DNA of 64,000 nt from Granulicella sapmiensis. Its GTDB lineage: Bacteria > Acidobacteriota > Terriglobia > Terriglobales > Acidobacteriaceae. The stretch is from positions 62,001 to 126,000 of the forward strand of contig JAMFSR010000037.1 of NCBI GenBank assembly GCA_026225395.1, given 5' to 3'. This document shows, piece after piece, positions 52,223-62,607 of the stretch. Positions within the stretch are counted from its first letter, which is position 1, and the number at the start of each line of letters is the position of its first letter. The notes under the pieces are model-generated. The model saw only the letters and a program-made list of their open reading frames with translations. It was not told the origin of the DNA and made no database searches. A program made the translations under genes and the position numbers.

Positions 52223-53242
52223 TTACAGCGCCTTCGCTCTGAGCCAGGAACGCATGGTTCCGGTCACTTCTGCCTTGCGTTCGAGAGGCAGCCAGTGGCC
52301 CGAACGCAGGCTGTTCACCGTGAGGTCCTGACAAGTGTTGCGCATTGGCTCGCCGGAACGGTTGTGGGTGATATCGCAGAGACCATCGAATTCGCCATTG
52401 ATGAACAAGACGGGCTGGCACAGCCTGCCTCCATCCGGCGATTCGTGCGCGTAGGCGATGTTGGCGATGTCGTTCAAATACCATGAGTTTCCGGGCCGGA
52501 ATCCAGTAGTACGGTAGACCTTTACCAGACTGTCGAAGTCAGTGGGAGGCCAGAGTGCGGGATCAGGCTGCATCGCTGGAGCATGATGCACGGAGCCGAA
52601 CCAACCACCATTGCGCGTAATGATCGCAGACCGGTAGACCTTTCCCACGGATTCGGGATTCCCGCTGCGGTATATCGCCGCTAGGCTCGCCGGGATGTCC
52701 GCATTGAAGTCAGTGACCGTCTGGTCGAAGTGAGTCAGGTAGAAGCGGTAATAGTCCCACTGTCCGTCCGGATACTGATTGGTGGGATAGAGTTCGCGGT
52801 CGATGAGCGGCAGATGGTTGGATAATGCAAAGGCTTTCGGCGCATACGGAACGGAGATGAAGACAACGCCGCGGCTTCGCTCGGCGTGATGTGCGGACAA
52901 CGCCCCGACAACGGGACTTCCGAGGTCATGCCCGACCCAGATAGCCGAACTCCCGCCAAGATGGTCATGCAGCTCGACCATATCGGCGGCGATCTCTTTC
53001 AGGGCATAGGCGTCTGAGGGGACAGGCGCAGACGAGCCACCATAGCCGCGCATATCCGGCGCAATGCAGTGCCAGCCTTCAGACGCGAAGGCTTCAATCT
53101 GTGCGCGCCAGATCAGGCCAATCTCGGGCCAGCCGTGAAGGAAAATCATCAAGGGGCCATCTGCAGGTCCGGCCTGCCAGTAGTGCGTCGTGTGACGTGG
53201 CGAACTGAAAGTAGCGTCGGCGAGTGTGAAGGATGTTGCCAT
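52223..53242 (-). CDS. Alpha/beta hydrolase, epoxide hydrolase-like
   Basis: A 339-residue hydrolase starting at ATG 53242 with AAGGAAC seven bases upstream. LMIFLHGWPEIGLIWRAQIEAF (oxyanion HGWP), APDMRGYGGSS, and the nucleophile in WVGHDLGSPVVGA (Asp of GHDxG) are the epoxide-hydrolase set; the conserved His lies near SGHWLPLE. The nucleophile is Asp, so an epoxide or haloalkane substrate fits. It begins 11 bases downstream of the paralog at 53254 and shares the HGxPE-MRGYG-GHDxG pattern with it. Confidence 0.85.
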   Translation of the reverse strand: MATSFTLADATFSSPRHTTHYWQAGPADGPLMIFLHGWPEIGLIWRAQIEAFASEGWHCIAPDMRGYGGSSAPVPSDAYALKEIAADMVELHDHLGGSSAIWVGHDLGSPVVGALSAHHAERSRGVVFISVPYAPKAFALSNHLPLIDRELYPTNQYPDGQWDYYRFYLTHFDQTVTDFNADIPASLAAIYRSGNPESVGKVYRSAIITRNGGWFGSVHHAPAMQPDPALWPPTDFDSLVKVYRTTGFRPGNSWYLNDIANIAYAHESPDGGRLCQPVLFINGEFDGLCDITHNRSGEPMRNTCQDLTVNSLRSGHWLPLERKAEVTGTMRSWLRAKAL

Positions 53243-53253
53243 TGTGAGTTCCT

Positions 53254-54201
53254 TTAGGCAGGGCTTACAGCGCGCAGGAACTTCACAAGCTGTTCGCTGA
53301 CTTCGGCAGAGGCCTCGTGTTGTATCCAGTGGCCTACATTGTCGAGTTCTAGGTTTCCAACGAGACCCGGAAGCCCGCCCCGCAGCTTTTCGGCTGGGGG
53401 GTAAAGCGCCCCTAGGTCGTCCGCTTTTCCGGAGATGTAAAACGAGGGCTGGGTGATCTTCGCGCCTTTCCAGGCGGCGGATAGATCGAAATATGGCTCG
53501 GCAGCACGATAGTAGTTGAGTGCACCGTGAAAGCCGGTGCGTTGAAATTCCGCTATGTTGTGCGCAAGATAATCGGGTTCTACCCATGAGGGCAGCGGCC
53601 CGGGCGCGGGACGATGAAGACTTCGTGCAGGGTCCAGAGGATTCCATCGTGTCTCAGTCGGAGAAGAACCAGACGCCCAATACAAAATTCCTGGAATCGT
53701 GACGGCAGCGTCAACCCAAATCTGGTCGGCTTCTGGTTTTATCTGTTCGAACATATAGAAATCGTTTTCATGCCCGGAGGCGCGCATGCGCTCGAAAACG
53801 CTGGCATCGCCGCGCGGAAAGTAAGGCACACTCAGGCAGAACACTGCTGTGAATCGATCCGGACGCATCATGGCGGTATTCCATGCATGCGTCGCTCCCC
53901 AGTCGTGACCCACGATCACAGCACTGGAAATACTTAGGGCATCGAGGAGTCCGACTAGGTCCCCCGCCGTATGCAACGGCGTGTACAAAGCGGGGTCGCG
54001 TGGCGCTGAGCTACGCCCGTACCCGCGCATATCCGGAGCGATCGCTCGATAGCCGGCTGACGCGACGGCTTTCATCTGCTGTCGCCACGTATCAGAAGTG
54101 TCCGGAAACCCGTGACAGAAAAGAACGGCCGGCCCCTCGCCGAGCTCTGTCACGTGCAAAGAGATGCCATTCGTGTTGACCTGAGAGTCCTTGACGTCCA
54201 T
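53254..54201 (-). CDS. Alpha/beta hydrolase, epoxide hydrolase-like, first of the operon
   Basis: A 315-residue protein; ATG 54201 has GGAGG four bases before it and is preferred to the upstream 54225 start. AVLFCHGFPDTSDTWRQQM, AIAPDMRGYGRSSAP, and IVGHDWGATHAWNTA (nucleophile Asp) are typical epoxide hydrolase motifs, and the final His sits in DNVGHWIQHE. It is first in the operon with 53242 and 52187. The 30 bases between its start and the palindrome at 54231 are its promoter region. Confidence 0.87.
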   Translation of the reverse strand: MDVKDSQVNTNGISLHVTELGEGPAVLFCHGFPDTSDTWRQQMKAVASAGYRAIAPDMRGYGRSSAPRDPALYTPLHTAGDLVGLLDALSISSAVIVGHDWGATHAWNTAMMRPDRFTAVFCLSVPYFPRGDASVFERMRASGHENDFYMFEQIKPEADQIWVDAAVTIPGILYWASGSSPTETRWNPLDPARSLHRPAPGPLPSWVEPDYLAHNIAEFQRTGFHGALNYYRAAEPYFDLSAAWKGAKITQPSFYISGKADDLGALYPPAEKLRGGLPGLVGNLELDNVGHWIQHEASAEVSEQLVKFLRAVSPA

Positions 54202-54230
54202 CTGTCCTCCATTCCTCGAATTCATCCTAG

Positions 54231-54256
54231 ATATTTGCTTGAACTAAAGCAAATAT
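54231..54256. promoter_or_regulatory. Perfect palindromic operator between hydrolase operon and MarR-PDZ gene
   Basis: A 10-bp perfect inverted repeat (atatttgctt at 54231-54240, aagcaaatat at 54247-54256, spacer gaacta), then taatatgctttt resembling a half-site. It is 30 bases upstream of the hydrolase start and 50 upstream of the MarR-PDZ start, and is the size of a MarR dimer site. Confidence 0.7.
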
Positions 54257-54305
54257 TTTCTAATATGCTTTTGACAAAGCTAACTCGGATAGGGTGACAT
54301 GAGGT

Positions 54306-55106
54306 ATGCCAATAGATCATGTCGATCGAGTCGTCGAACAGTGGAGAGCCGAACGGCCTGACTATGACCTGGCTCCGGTTGAGATCATCGGACGAGCAGG
54401 CCGCATCATGGAGCACGTCGATCGCGCTCTTGAAGCAAAGTTCGAAGAGTTTCAGATTTCAAGGGCGTCATTTGATGTGTTGGCCGCACTTCGTCGCAGC
54501 GGCAAACCTTACAAGCTGACGCAACGCGATCTGATGCGTAGTCTCTTTCGCACATCCGGGAGCATGAGTCTCAGAATCGACGCCTTGCAGAAGCAAGGGC
54601 TGGTGAAACGGTCTCCCGACAGTGAAGACCGTCGCTCTGTCTTCGTCACTCTGACTGCCAAAGGCGTGGACCTCCTCGAAACCGTCATTCCTGCGCATCT
54701 TGAGAATGAAGGCAGCCTTGTCGCTGGGCTTAGTCGAACCGAACGAACGCAGCTCATTGGCTTGCTCCGGAAGTGGCTGGTCAGCCTCGAAGAGGAGGTA
54801 GCCCACGGTCGTCAGCTTTACCTGGGCATGACTTTGCTCGATTCTCGCGCCTCGACGAAGATGCGACGCGCTGTTGGTCTGCCCGATATCCCAGGTTTGC
54901 TTGTCAATAAGTTTGCGGCCGGCAGCCGGGCAGAAGAACTCGGGTTCCGGAAGGGCGATCTCGTCACTTCCATCGAGAGACAAGCCGTTACGTCTCTGGT
55001 GGACCTTCGCAGGATATTGAATCACTCCGAATCAAAGACGAAGAAGGTTCGAGTCGTTCGCGGAGTCGAGACGGTGGAGTTCAAGCTTACGAGTTCCTCC
55101 ATATAG
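54306..55106 (+). CDS. MarR-family regulator fused to a C-terminal PDZ domain
   Basis: A 266-residue protein. Residues about 25-165 are a MarR winged helix (EIIGRAGRIMEHVDRALEAKF, SRASFDVLAALRRSG, LTQRDLMRSLFRTSGSMSLRIDALQKQGLVKRSPDSEDRRSVFVTLTAKG). From about 175 a PDZ-like domain follows (LVNKFAAGSRAEELGFRKGDLVTSIERQAVTSLVDLRRILNHSE, then VRVVRGVETVEFKL), with the GLxxGDxI-like core. A PDZ attached to a MarR repressor is unusual; it could bind a C-terminal peptide or an enzyme. It is divergent from the hydrolases and most likely regulates them. Start supported only by lack of competing ATG with better ribosome site. Confidence 0.82.
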   Translation: MPIDHVDRVVEQWRAERPDYDLAPVEIIGRAGRIMEHVDRALEAKFEEFQISRASFDVLAALRRSGKPYKLTQRDLMRSLFRTSGSMSLRIDALQKQGLVKRSPDSEDRRSVFVTLTAKGVDLLETVIPAHLENEGSLVAGLSRTERTQLIGLLRKWLVSLEEEVAHGRQLYLGMTLLDSRASTKMRRAVGLPDIPGLLVNKFAAGSRAEELGFRKGDLVTSIERQAVTSLVDLRRILNHSESKTKKVRVVRGVETVEFKLTSSSI

Positions 55107-55199
55107 GAAGGGCGCTAAGCCAGACAGTGTTCTGCTCAGAAGCTAACTTGATGAGTACCGATAAACGCTCTTATCGTTATTTTGGGCGTAACGGCCTGC

Positions 55200-55538
55200 C
55201 TAACCCGGAGGCCAGTGCATCTGCCTTCCGCCGAGGATGTGGATGTGGAGGTGGTCGACGGTTTGGCCGCCGTCGGGGCCGGTGTTGAGCACCAGGCGGT
55301 AGCCGTTGGTGAGGTTCTGGGCGCGGGCGACTTCGCCGGCGGTGTGGAGAAGCTGGCCGAGGACGGCGGTGTCGTCCTGGGTGGCGTGCGCGTGCGAGGC
55401 GAGGTGGTTCTTGGGGATGACGAGGATGTGCGTGGGCGCCTGGGGGTTGATGTCCGGGAAGGCGAGAGTTTGCTCGTCTTCGTAGAGGCGGTTGACGGGG
55501 ATTTCGCCGGCGACGATTTTGCAGAAGAGGCAGCTCAT
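55200..55538 (-). CDS. HIT-family nucleotide hydrolase (HinT-like)
   Basis: A 112-residue protein with CLFCKIVAGEIPVNRLYED (zinc-binding start), DINPQAPTHILVIPK and the histidine triad HLHIHILGG near residue 100. ATG 55538 gives the standard start; upstream is a repeat run and no Shine-Dalgarno. HinT hydrolyses nucleoside phosphoramidates. It is convergent with the MarR-PDZ gene. Confidence 0.92.
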   Translation of the reverse strand: MSCLFCKIVAGEIPVNRLYEDEQTLAFPDINPQAPTHILVIPKNHLASHAHATQDDTAVLGQLLHTAGEVARAQNLTNGYRLVLNTGPDGGQTVDHLHIHILGGRQMHWPPG

Positions 55539-55570
55539 AGCAGTGAATAGTGGATAGTGAATGGTGAATA
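55539..55570. repeat. Short degenerate repeat (agtgaatagtg type), copy 2
   Basis: Runs as agtgaatagtggatagtgaatggtgaata directly upstream of the HIT gene start (read on the plus strand), with a period of about 8 bases. Similar to the run at 47033-47075. Confidence 0.35.
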
Positions 55571-55653
55571 AAAGCAAGTACACGTCCTGGCCGCGTCAGG
55601 CGGAACCCGGCCGTTCACTCGCCCGTATGATCTTCATAAGGAGCCCAACGTCC

Positions 55654-56505
55654 ATGCACCGCATCATGAAGCGACATATCGGTTTACTCGTGGCACTTCT
55701 CGTTTTCATCCCTTGCCTGTGTGCGCATGCGCAGACGCCGATCGTGGAGGAACCGAACTATACGCCCACGCTTACCTTCGACGTCGCCACCATCCGCCTT
55801 GCGCCACCGCCGGACGCCCATTTCCACGTATCCGTCTCCAGCCCGCCGCACTCCAGCCGTTTTGAAGCCACGAACCTTCCTATGAAGGCCCTTCTTCAAA
55901 TTGCGTACGGCTTCGATGCCCCGGTTGTCGGCGCACCGGACTGGGTCGCGAGCACGTTCTACAACATCCAGGCCCGCTCGGATGAAGACTCCGATGCCAG
56001 GCTGGCGAAGCTCACCACGAACGAGGTGCGGCTGGAGAAGCGGAATGCGATTCGCGTGTTGTTGGCCGAGCGCCTGGGCCTGAAGACGCACCTTGAAACT
56101 CGTAATTCGTCCATCTACAACCTCGTCGTGGGCAAAGGCGGCGTGAAGATGCAGCTTGTGCCTCCGCCACCTGCCGGCGAAGCACCGGTCACGCCTCCGC
56201 CCGCCGACGTTCAGGCGCATGGATCGCAGCATGGATTGGAGTTCGTTGGATCGAATGCACCGCTGCGGGCTATTACCGGCGCTCTGAGCTCGATGGTAGA
56301 AGCGCCTGTCGTCGATAAGACGGGCCTCAATGGAATTTACAACTACACGCTCCAGTTTGGACGCGAGTGGTCCGCAAACGATCCCAACGGCTGGCCTGAG
56401 ATCTTCACGGCGGTGCAGGAGCAACTTGGGCTCAAGCTCGAAGCTGTGCATGAGTCCGTGCCCAATCTTGTGGTCGACCACATCACGAAGCCGACGGAAA
56501 ACTGA
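55654..56505 (+). CDS. TIGR03435-family exported protein
   Basis: A 283-residue protein with a signal peptide (LLVALLVFIPCLCAHAQ). TFDVATIRLAPPPDAHFHVSV and ATNLPMKALLQIAYGF are the first conserved blocks of the TIGR03435 family, an uncharacterised family very abundant in Acidobacteria; later blocks are RFEATNLPM, MVEAPVVDKTGLNG and the final LKLEAVHESVPNLVVDHI. Start is ATG with AAGGAG ten bases upstream. Function unknown; often near sensor genes but here it stands alone, followed by a short hairpin. Confidence 0.88.
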   Translation: MHRIMKRHIGLLVALLVFIPCLCAHAQTPIVEEPNYTPTLTFDVATIRLAPPPDAHFHVSVSSPPHSSRFEATNLPMKALLQIAYGFDAPVVGAPDWVASTFYNIQARSDEDSDARLAKLTTNEVRLEKRNAIRVLLAERLGLKTHLETRNSSIYNLVVGKGGVKMQLVPPPPAGEAPVTPPPADVQAHGSQHGLEFVGSNAPLRAITGALSSMVEAPVVDKTGLNGIYNYTLQFGREWSANDPNGWPEIFTAVQEQLGLKLEAVHESVPNLVVDHITKPTEN

Positions 56506-56512
56506 GACAGAA

Positions 56513-56533
56513 GCGCCTCCCTTGCGGAGGCGC
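56513..56533. terminator. Hairpin between TIGR03435 gene and htpG
   Basis: A perfect 8-bp stem (gcgcctcc / ggaggcgc, loop cttgc) between convergent genes, without a T-run. Confidence 0.5.
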
Positions 56534-56561
56534 GATCGGTTTGCAGCGTGGTTGCCTTGGA

Positions 56562-58475
<1,914 letters not shown>

Positions 58476-58493
58476 AACACCTTTGATTATTGC

Positions 58494-58520
58494 AAAAACC
58501 GAGCCCCTGTGAAGAGGGGC
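58494..58520 (-). terminator. Hairpin upstream of htpG
   Basis: gcccct / aggggc (loop ctucac-like on the minus strand) followed on that strand by ctcggttttt. It is placed before the htpG start and may end an upstream transcript or act as a leader attenuator. Confidence 0.4.
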
Positions 58521-58815
58521 AAGCCGGCGTTCCCGGGCCGGGGTGGTTTTGTCGTGGTGGCCTTATTTTGTAGCGCTTAGGACAGTTACGCCGCAGGGGG
58601 CTAACTTGGGGGCGGTCACTGACTCGTCGGTCAGAACATCTTTCATCGCGGCCGTCATGGAATTTGGGGGATGGACGGGGTTTCCCGGAATGGGAATTGG
58701 CGTTGCGTTTTGACGTCTTATGGCAAGTTGTCAATGAGATACTGGCGGGACTTCTGCGGGCTGGCTCGCACAGGGATCAACACTGAGCGCAAAGGTTTCG
58801 CCCTGAAAAGCGAAA

Positions 58816-58846
58816 CGCCTCGGGGTTGCCGCCCCGAGGCGATTTT
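58816..58846 (+). terminator. Perfect 10-bp GC hairpin
   Basis: cgcctcgggg / ccccgaggcg with loop ttgccg, followed by attttc. No protein gene lies upstream on this strand; it may end a small RNA or be an isolated element. Confidence 0.6.
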
Positions 58847-58983
58847 CCTACAGAAGGAGGTGAGGCCTTTGCGGTCCGTAAGGATTCGCTTTGGTAAGCT
58901 TTCGGTGCAGATTCCAGGAGAGATCCTGGTTGCCCTGTGCTCGAAGGCTATGTGGTTGGTGCTGCTATTGCGGCGCTGATCTT

Positions 58984-59085
58984 TCTCAACCTTCTCCTCT
59001 GCGATGCCACTCGCAGGGGAGAACTTGTTTCTATTCTCAACCTTCTCCCCTGAGATGCCAGTCGCAAGGGAGAACTTGTTTCTGG
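58984..59085. repeat. Two-unit 51-bp tandem repeat with hairpin in each unit
   Basis: Units 58984-59034 and 59035-59085 begin tctcaaccttctcc and contain gcgatgccactcgc-type cores; each unit folds back (for example ttctcctctgcga with tcgcaggggagaa, 12 of 13 pairing). The two units differ at several positions that keep the stem. Confidence 0.7.
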
Positions 59086-59135
59086 AGATATTGGACGCCT
59101 TTTAGGGGCTGGGAGTCAATAGAAATGCGGGCTTT

Positions 59136-60467
59136 TCACTTCTTGAAGTATTTGGGTTCCATTCCGGGAGTCCAGGGGTTGTAGGCTTTGCCGAAGGCGG
59201 CGCGGCGGCCGATGGAGGGATGGCTGAAGGCCCAGAATTCGTAGAAGCGGTTGGGGTTGGGGTCGTCGTAGCCGGATTGGCCGAGGACGTCGAACGCGTT
59301 TTTGACGGTGGTTTGCGGGTCGGCGACCAGGCCGTGGATGGCTTCCTGGCCGTAGACGTCGGCGGCGTGTTCGTCATGGCGGCTGAAGCCGTTGTTGACG
59401 GGTTCGAGAACGAGGCTGAAGAGTGAGAAGGAGAGCATGAGGACGGCGAAGGCGGCCCAGTCGGTTTGGCCGGGAATGCGCCAGCTGACCCCGAAGCGCG
59501 CGATCGCCCATTGGACGAAGCGGTAGCCGAGGAAGAGGGTGATGAACATGACGACGATGCTGAAGAGGATGCCGATGACGATGTGTCCGAGGACGTAGTG
59601 TCCGGACTCGTGGCCGAAGATGAAGAGGATTTCGTCGGGTGTGCCTTTGGTGAGGGAGGTATCCCAGACGACGACGCGCTTGGAGGCACCGAAGCCGGTG
59701 ACGTAGGCGTTGATGGTGGTGACTTTTTCGCTGGCCTTCATGAGGAACATGCGGTCGGGCGGGATGTCCATGTGGCCTTTGGCAACCACTTGTTCGAGTT
59801 GCGCGACGAGTTCTGGGTGGTGGAGCTGGAGGGGTTCGAACTTGTTGAAGATGGGCGAAAGGTACGGAACGGCGAAGACGCCGAAGAGTGTGATGGGGAT
59901 GGAGAAGCCCCAGAAGACGAGCCACCAGCGTTTGGGGAACTTGCGGATGACCCAGAAGAGGAGCATGACGAGCAGGCCGCCGATGATCCAGGCGAGGCCG
60001 AAGGCTTTGGCTTCGTCGCCGATCCAGCTGGGCCAGCTTTGGACGGAGAGACCGTAGACGCGGGAGAGGTGCTGCTCGTAAAGGCTGATGGGAAGGCCGA
60101 GGAGGGTGTCGACGATGAGGTAGAGAAGGAGAAACAGGAAGCCCTGCGCCCAGCGGTTGGCGCTGGCTTTGACGGCGGTGTCGCGCATCCAGGCGACGAT
60201 GCCGAGGGCGAGCAGGAGGACGAGCGAAAGGATGCCCCAGACCTCGTCGACGAAGTGGAGGGTGACGTGAATGCGGCTGAGGTGGTGGGACTTGGCGAGG
60301 TCTTCGGGCGAGAGCGCGTAGTCGGGAAGGTTGCCATGGGTTGGGGCGGCGGCGAGTTCCTGCGCGGCGTAGGCGTTGGCAGCGTGCTCGGCTGGGGTCT
60401 CGGCGGCATGGGCGCGGGTGATTGGGAGAAGGAGGCAGAGGAGCAGAGGCAGGTGGCGTAGGCGCAT
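59136..60467 (-). CDS. M48-family membrane metalloprotease (Ste24/CAAX protease 1-like)
   Basis: A 443-residue protein with a signal segment (LRHLPLLLCLLLPITRAHA), several transmembrane helices (for example WGILSLVLLLALGIVAWM, WIIGGLLVMLLFWVI, VIGILFSIVVMFITLFLGYRF), and the zinc motif IFGHESGHYVLGH near residue 290. The C-terminal part has NGFSRHDEHAADVYGQEA supplying the third zinc ligand. These enzymes cleave membrane or prenylated proteins, or act in envelope quality control. Start supported by GAGGA seven bases upstream. Its neighbours on the plus strand are the TldD/TldE-like pair, another protease system. Confidence 0.9.
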   Translation of the reverse strand: MRLRHLPLLLCLLLPITRAHAAETPAEHAANAYAAQELAAAPTHGNLPDYALSPEDLAKSHHLSRIHVTLHFVDEVWGILSLVLLLALGIVAWMRDTAVKASANRWAQGFLFLLLYLIVDTLLGLPISLYEQHLSRVYGLSVQSWPSWIGDEAKAFGLAWIIGGLLVMLLFWVIRKFPKRWWLVFWGFSIPITLFGVFAVPYLSPIFNKFEPLQLHHPELVAQLEQVVAKGHMDIPPDRMFLMKASEKVTTINAYVTGFGASKRVVVWDTSLTKGTPDEILFIFGHESGHYVLGHIVIGILFSIVVMFITLFLGYRFVQWAIARFGVSWRIPGQTDWAAFAVLMLSFSLFSLVLEPVNNGFSRHDEHAADVYGQEAIHGLVADPQTTVKNAFDVLGQSGYDDPNPNRFYEFWAFSHPSIGRRAAFGKAYNPWTPGMEPKYFKK

Positions 60468-60540
60468 GGGTTTGTCCTCGGTGTGGTTTAGTTTGCAGGA
60501 TGTTGGGGTTGGTGGCAAACCGGAGGTGAGTTGGACAGTT

Positions 60541-60588
60541 GGTGTTCCCCACTCATGACGATGAGACCGTCATGAATGGGCCACCCGG
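60541..60588 (-). repeat. Dispersed palindromic repeat, copy 3 (CCGGGTGGCCCAT type)
   Basis: Reverse orientation: begins ggtgttccccactcatgacg and ends tgaatgggccacccgg. Outer ends match copies 1, 2 and 4; the inner stem (atgacg / cgtcat) is its own. It shares the GGTGTTCCCC edge with copy 1 (AACACC read forward). Confidence 0.75.
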
Positions 60589-60852
60589 CGGTGGGAATGG
60601 GCCAGAAGAAAGCAGGTCTCTTCACTTCCCCTTCGACAGGCTCAGGGTCGGTCGAGATGACAGTCTTGTGGTTGCGCTCCGCTCAGGATGGCAGGGTTGT
60701 GGATGTGCGGGAAGGGCGAGAAACTGCGTTGGTGTTAGGACGTCCAATAGAAGTGCAAGTTTCGGTACACTCGGCATACGATCTCTCGTTGCCAGAAATG
60801 GGCTCCCTTGACTCTTTCGATGTTTCCTTCTCCTTTGAAACGTACTTTTTGG
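60589..60852. other. Intergenic region before the TldD-like gene
   Basis: About 260 bases. Contains tccccttcgacaggctcagggtcggtc and ccgctcaggatggc, fragments similar to those at 41360-41390. No gene recognised; promoter of the TldD pair is expected near 60720-60810. Confidence 0.4.
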
Positions 60853-62607
60853 ATGCGTAAACCGGTTGTGCTGCTGGGGCTTGTGCTGGCCGCGGGCAGT
60901 GGGCCGTGGGCGGAGACGCCTGCGGCTGGTGGTGGTGCTGCGCCTTCGACGAGTGATCCCGCGATTATGCAGGCGATGTCGAGCGAGCTGGACCGGGCGA
61001 TGACGTCGTTGGGGACGAGTGCGACGCCTACGGCGGACGTGAAGGCGGGCGCATTGCCGCCGAAGCCTTACTTCCTGAGCTACTCGGTGGCGGATGCGGA
61101 GAATGTGAGCATCAGCGCGCAGTATGGCGCGATCATGAACTCGAATGCGGCGCACACGCGGACGGCGGATGTGCAGATTCGGCTGGGGACGCCGGCGCTC
61201 GATAACACGCATGGCGACCACAGGACGAGCGCGTTGACGACGCTTCCGCTGCCTTTGAGCGATGACAAGGATGCGATCGAGCGAACGCTTTGGTTTGCGA
61301 CCAATCGCGGCTATGGCAAGGCTCTGGATGCGCTGGAGAAGGTGAAGACCGAGCAGCAGGTGCGGGCGAAGGAAGAGGATTTGTCGGCGGATTTTTCGAA
61401 GGAGATGCCGCAAAGTGATGTGTTGCCGAGTCTGCCGAAGCTCGATGTCGACAAGGCTGCGTGGGAGCAGCGGCTGCGCGAGATTACGGCGGTGTTCAAG
61501 GGTTTCCCGGATATTTATTACGACACGGCGATCATGCAGACTTCGAACGAGACGGACTATTTTGTTTCGAGCGAAGGCGCGCATGTGGCGACGCCGAACC
61601 AGGTGGCGCGGTTGATCGTGGTGGCTCGCACGCGCGCGGCCGATGGTATGGACCTGTTTCGCGTGGAGACGTTTGAGGCGGACAAGACGGGCAATCTGCC
61701 GGCGCAGAGTGAGGTGCTGGAGAAGACTGTCGCGATGGCGAAGAACCTCGATGACCTGCGGGCTGCGCCGATTACGGAGCCGTATAACGGACCGGCGATT
61801 TTGAGCGGGCGCGCGGCGGCGGTGTTCTTCCATGAGGTGCTGGGGCATCGGCTGGAAGGACAGCGGCAGCGTGGCGATGAAGAGGGGCAGACGTTTACGA
61901 AGCTGTTGAACAAGCCGATTCTGCCGAAGTTTTTGTCGGTCGCGGATGACCCGACGATCCGCGAGTTCGATGGGCATCCGCTGAGCGGGCACTATGCGTT
62001 TGACGATGAAGGCGATCCGGCGCGGAAGGTGGATCTAGTGCAGGATGGTGTGCTGAAGACGTTTTTGATGTCGCGGCAGCCGATTGCGAGTGTGCAGGAG
62101 TCGAACGGGCATGGGCGCGCCGAGACGGGCAAGATGCCGACGGGACGGCAGGGGAACTTGATTGTCACGTCGACGAAGACTGTTTCGGATGCTGAGCTAA
62201 GAGAGATGTTGAAGGCCGAGGCGAAGAAGCAGGGCAAGGCTTATGGGCTTTACTTCGAGGACATTTCTTCTGGGTTCGCGGTGACGACGCGGCGCAGTCC
62301 GCAGGCGTTCCAGGTGATTCCGCTGGTTGTTTACCGTGTTTATGTGGATGGGAGACCGGATGAGTTGGTGCGTGGGGTTTCGATTGTGGGGACGCCGCAG
62401 GCTGCGTTGATGAGCATTGTGGCGACGGGCGATCATCAGGATATTTTCAATGGCGAGTGCGGGGCGGAGTCGGGGACGATTCCGGTGAGTGCGGTGGCTC
62501 CGGCGATGCTGGTGAGCGCGATTGAGACGCAGAAGCAGGCGCAGGGGACGGCGCGGCCGCCGATTGTGCCGGCTCCGCCGTTGGGGCTGAAGAAGGGTGG
62601 GGAGTGA
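60853..62607 (+). CDS. Exported TldD/PmbA-family metallopeptidase with HExxxH motif
   Basis: A 584-residue protein. A signal peptide is visible (RKPVVLLGLVLAAGSGPWAE); starts at 60820 (ATG) and 60808 (TTG) are alternatives. The metal site FFHEVLGHRLEG (HExxxH) is near residue 325, SNGHGRAETG follows near 417, and the C-terminal beta-rich half ends in a basic and Pro-rich tail. TldD with TldE (PmbA) makes a protease that finishes antibiotic peptide maturation or degrades unfolded peptides, but in E. coli it is cytoplasmic; a signal peptide places this copy outside. The stop overlaps the next gene (TGATG), so the pair is coupled. Confidence 0.85.
   Translation: MRKPVVLLGLVLAAGSGPWAETPAAGGGAAPSTSDPAIMQAMSSELDRAMTSLGTSATPTADVKAGALPPKPYFLSYSVADAENVSISAQYGAIMNSNAAHTRTADVQIRLGTPALDNTHGDHRTSALTTLPLPLSDDKDAIERTLWFATNRGYGKALDALEKVKTEQQVRAKEEDLSADFSKEMPQSDVLPSLPKLDVDKAAWEQRLREITAVFKGFPDIYYDTAIMQTSNETDYFVSSEGAHVATPNQVARLIVVARTRAADGMDLFRVETFEADKTGNLPAQSEVLEKTVAMAKNLDDLRAAPITEPYNGPAILSGRAAAVFFHEVLGHRLEGQRQRGDEEGQTFTKLLNKPILPKFLSVADDPTIREFDGHPLSGHYAFDDEGDPARKVDLVQDGVLKTFLMSRQPIASVQESNGHGRAETGKMPTGRQGNLIVTSTKTVSDAELREMLKAEAKKQGKAYGLYFEDISSGFAVTTRRSPQAFQVIPLVVYRVYVDGRPDELVRGVSIVGTPQAALMSIVATGDHQDIFNGECGAESGTIPVSAVAPAMLVSAIETQKQAQGTARPPIVPAPPLGLKKGGE

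Larger units (their letters stand above)
58476..59135. other. Intergenic region upstream of htpG with three hairpin features
   Basis: 660 bases without a convincing gene. It contains a minus-strand terminator-like hairpin (58494-58520), a plus-strand GC hairpin (58816-58846) and a tandem 51-bp repeat (58984-59085). A plus-strand stretch at 58680-58845 ends in a terminator-type hairpin and could be a small RNA, but I have no consensus to support it. Confidence 0.5.
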
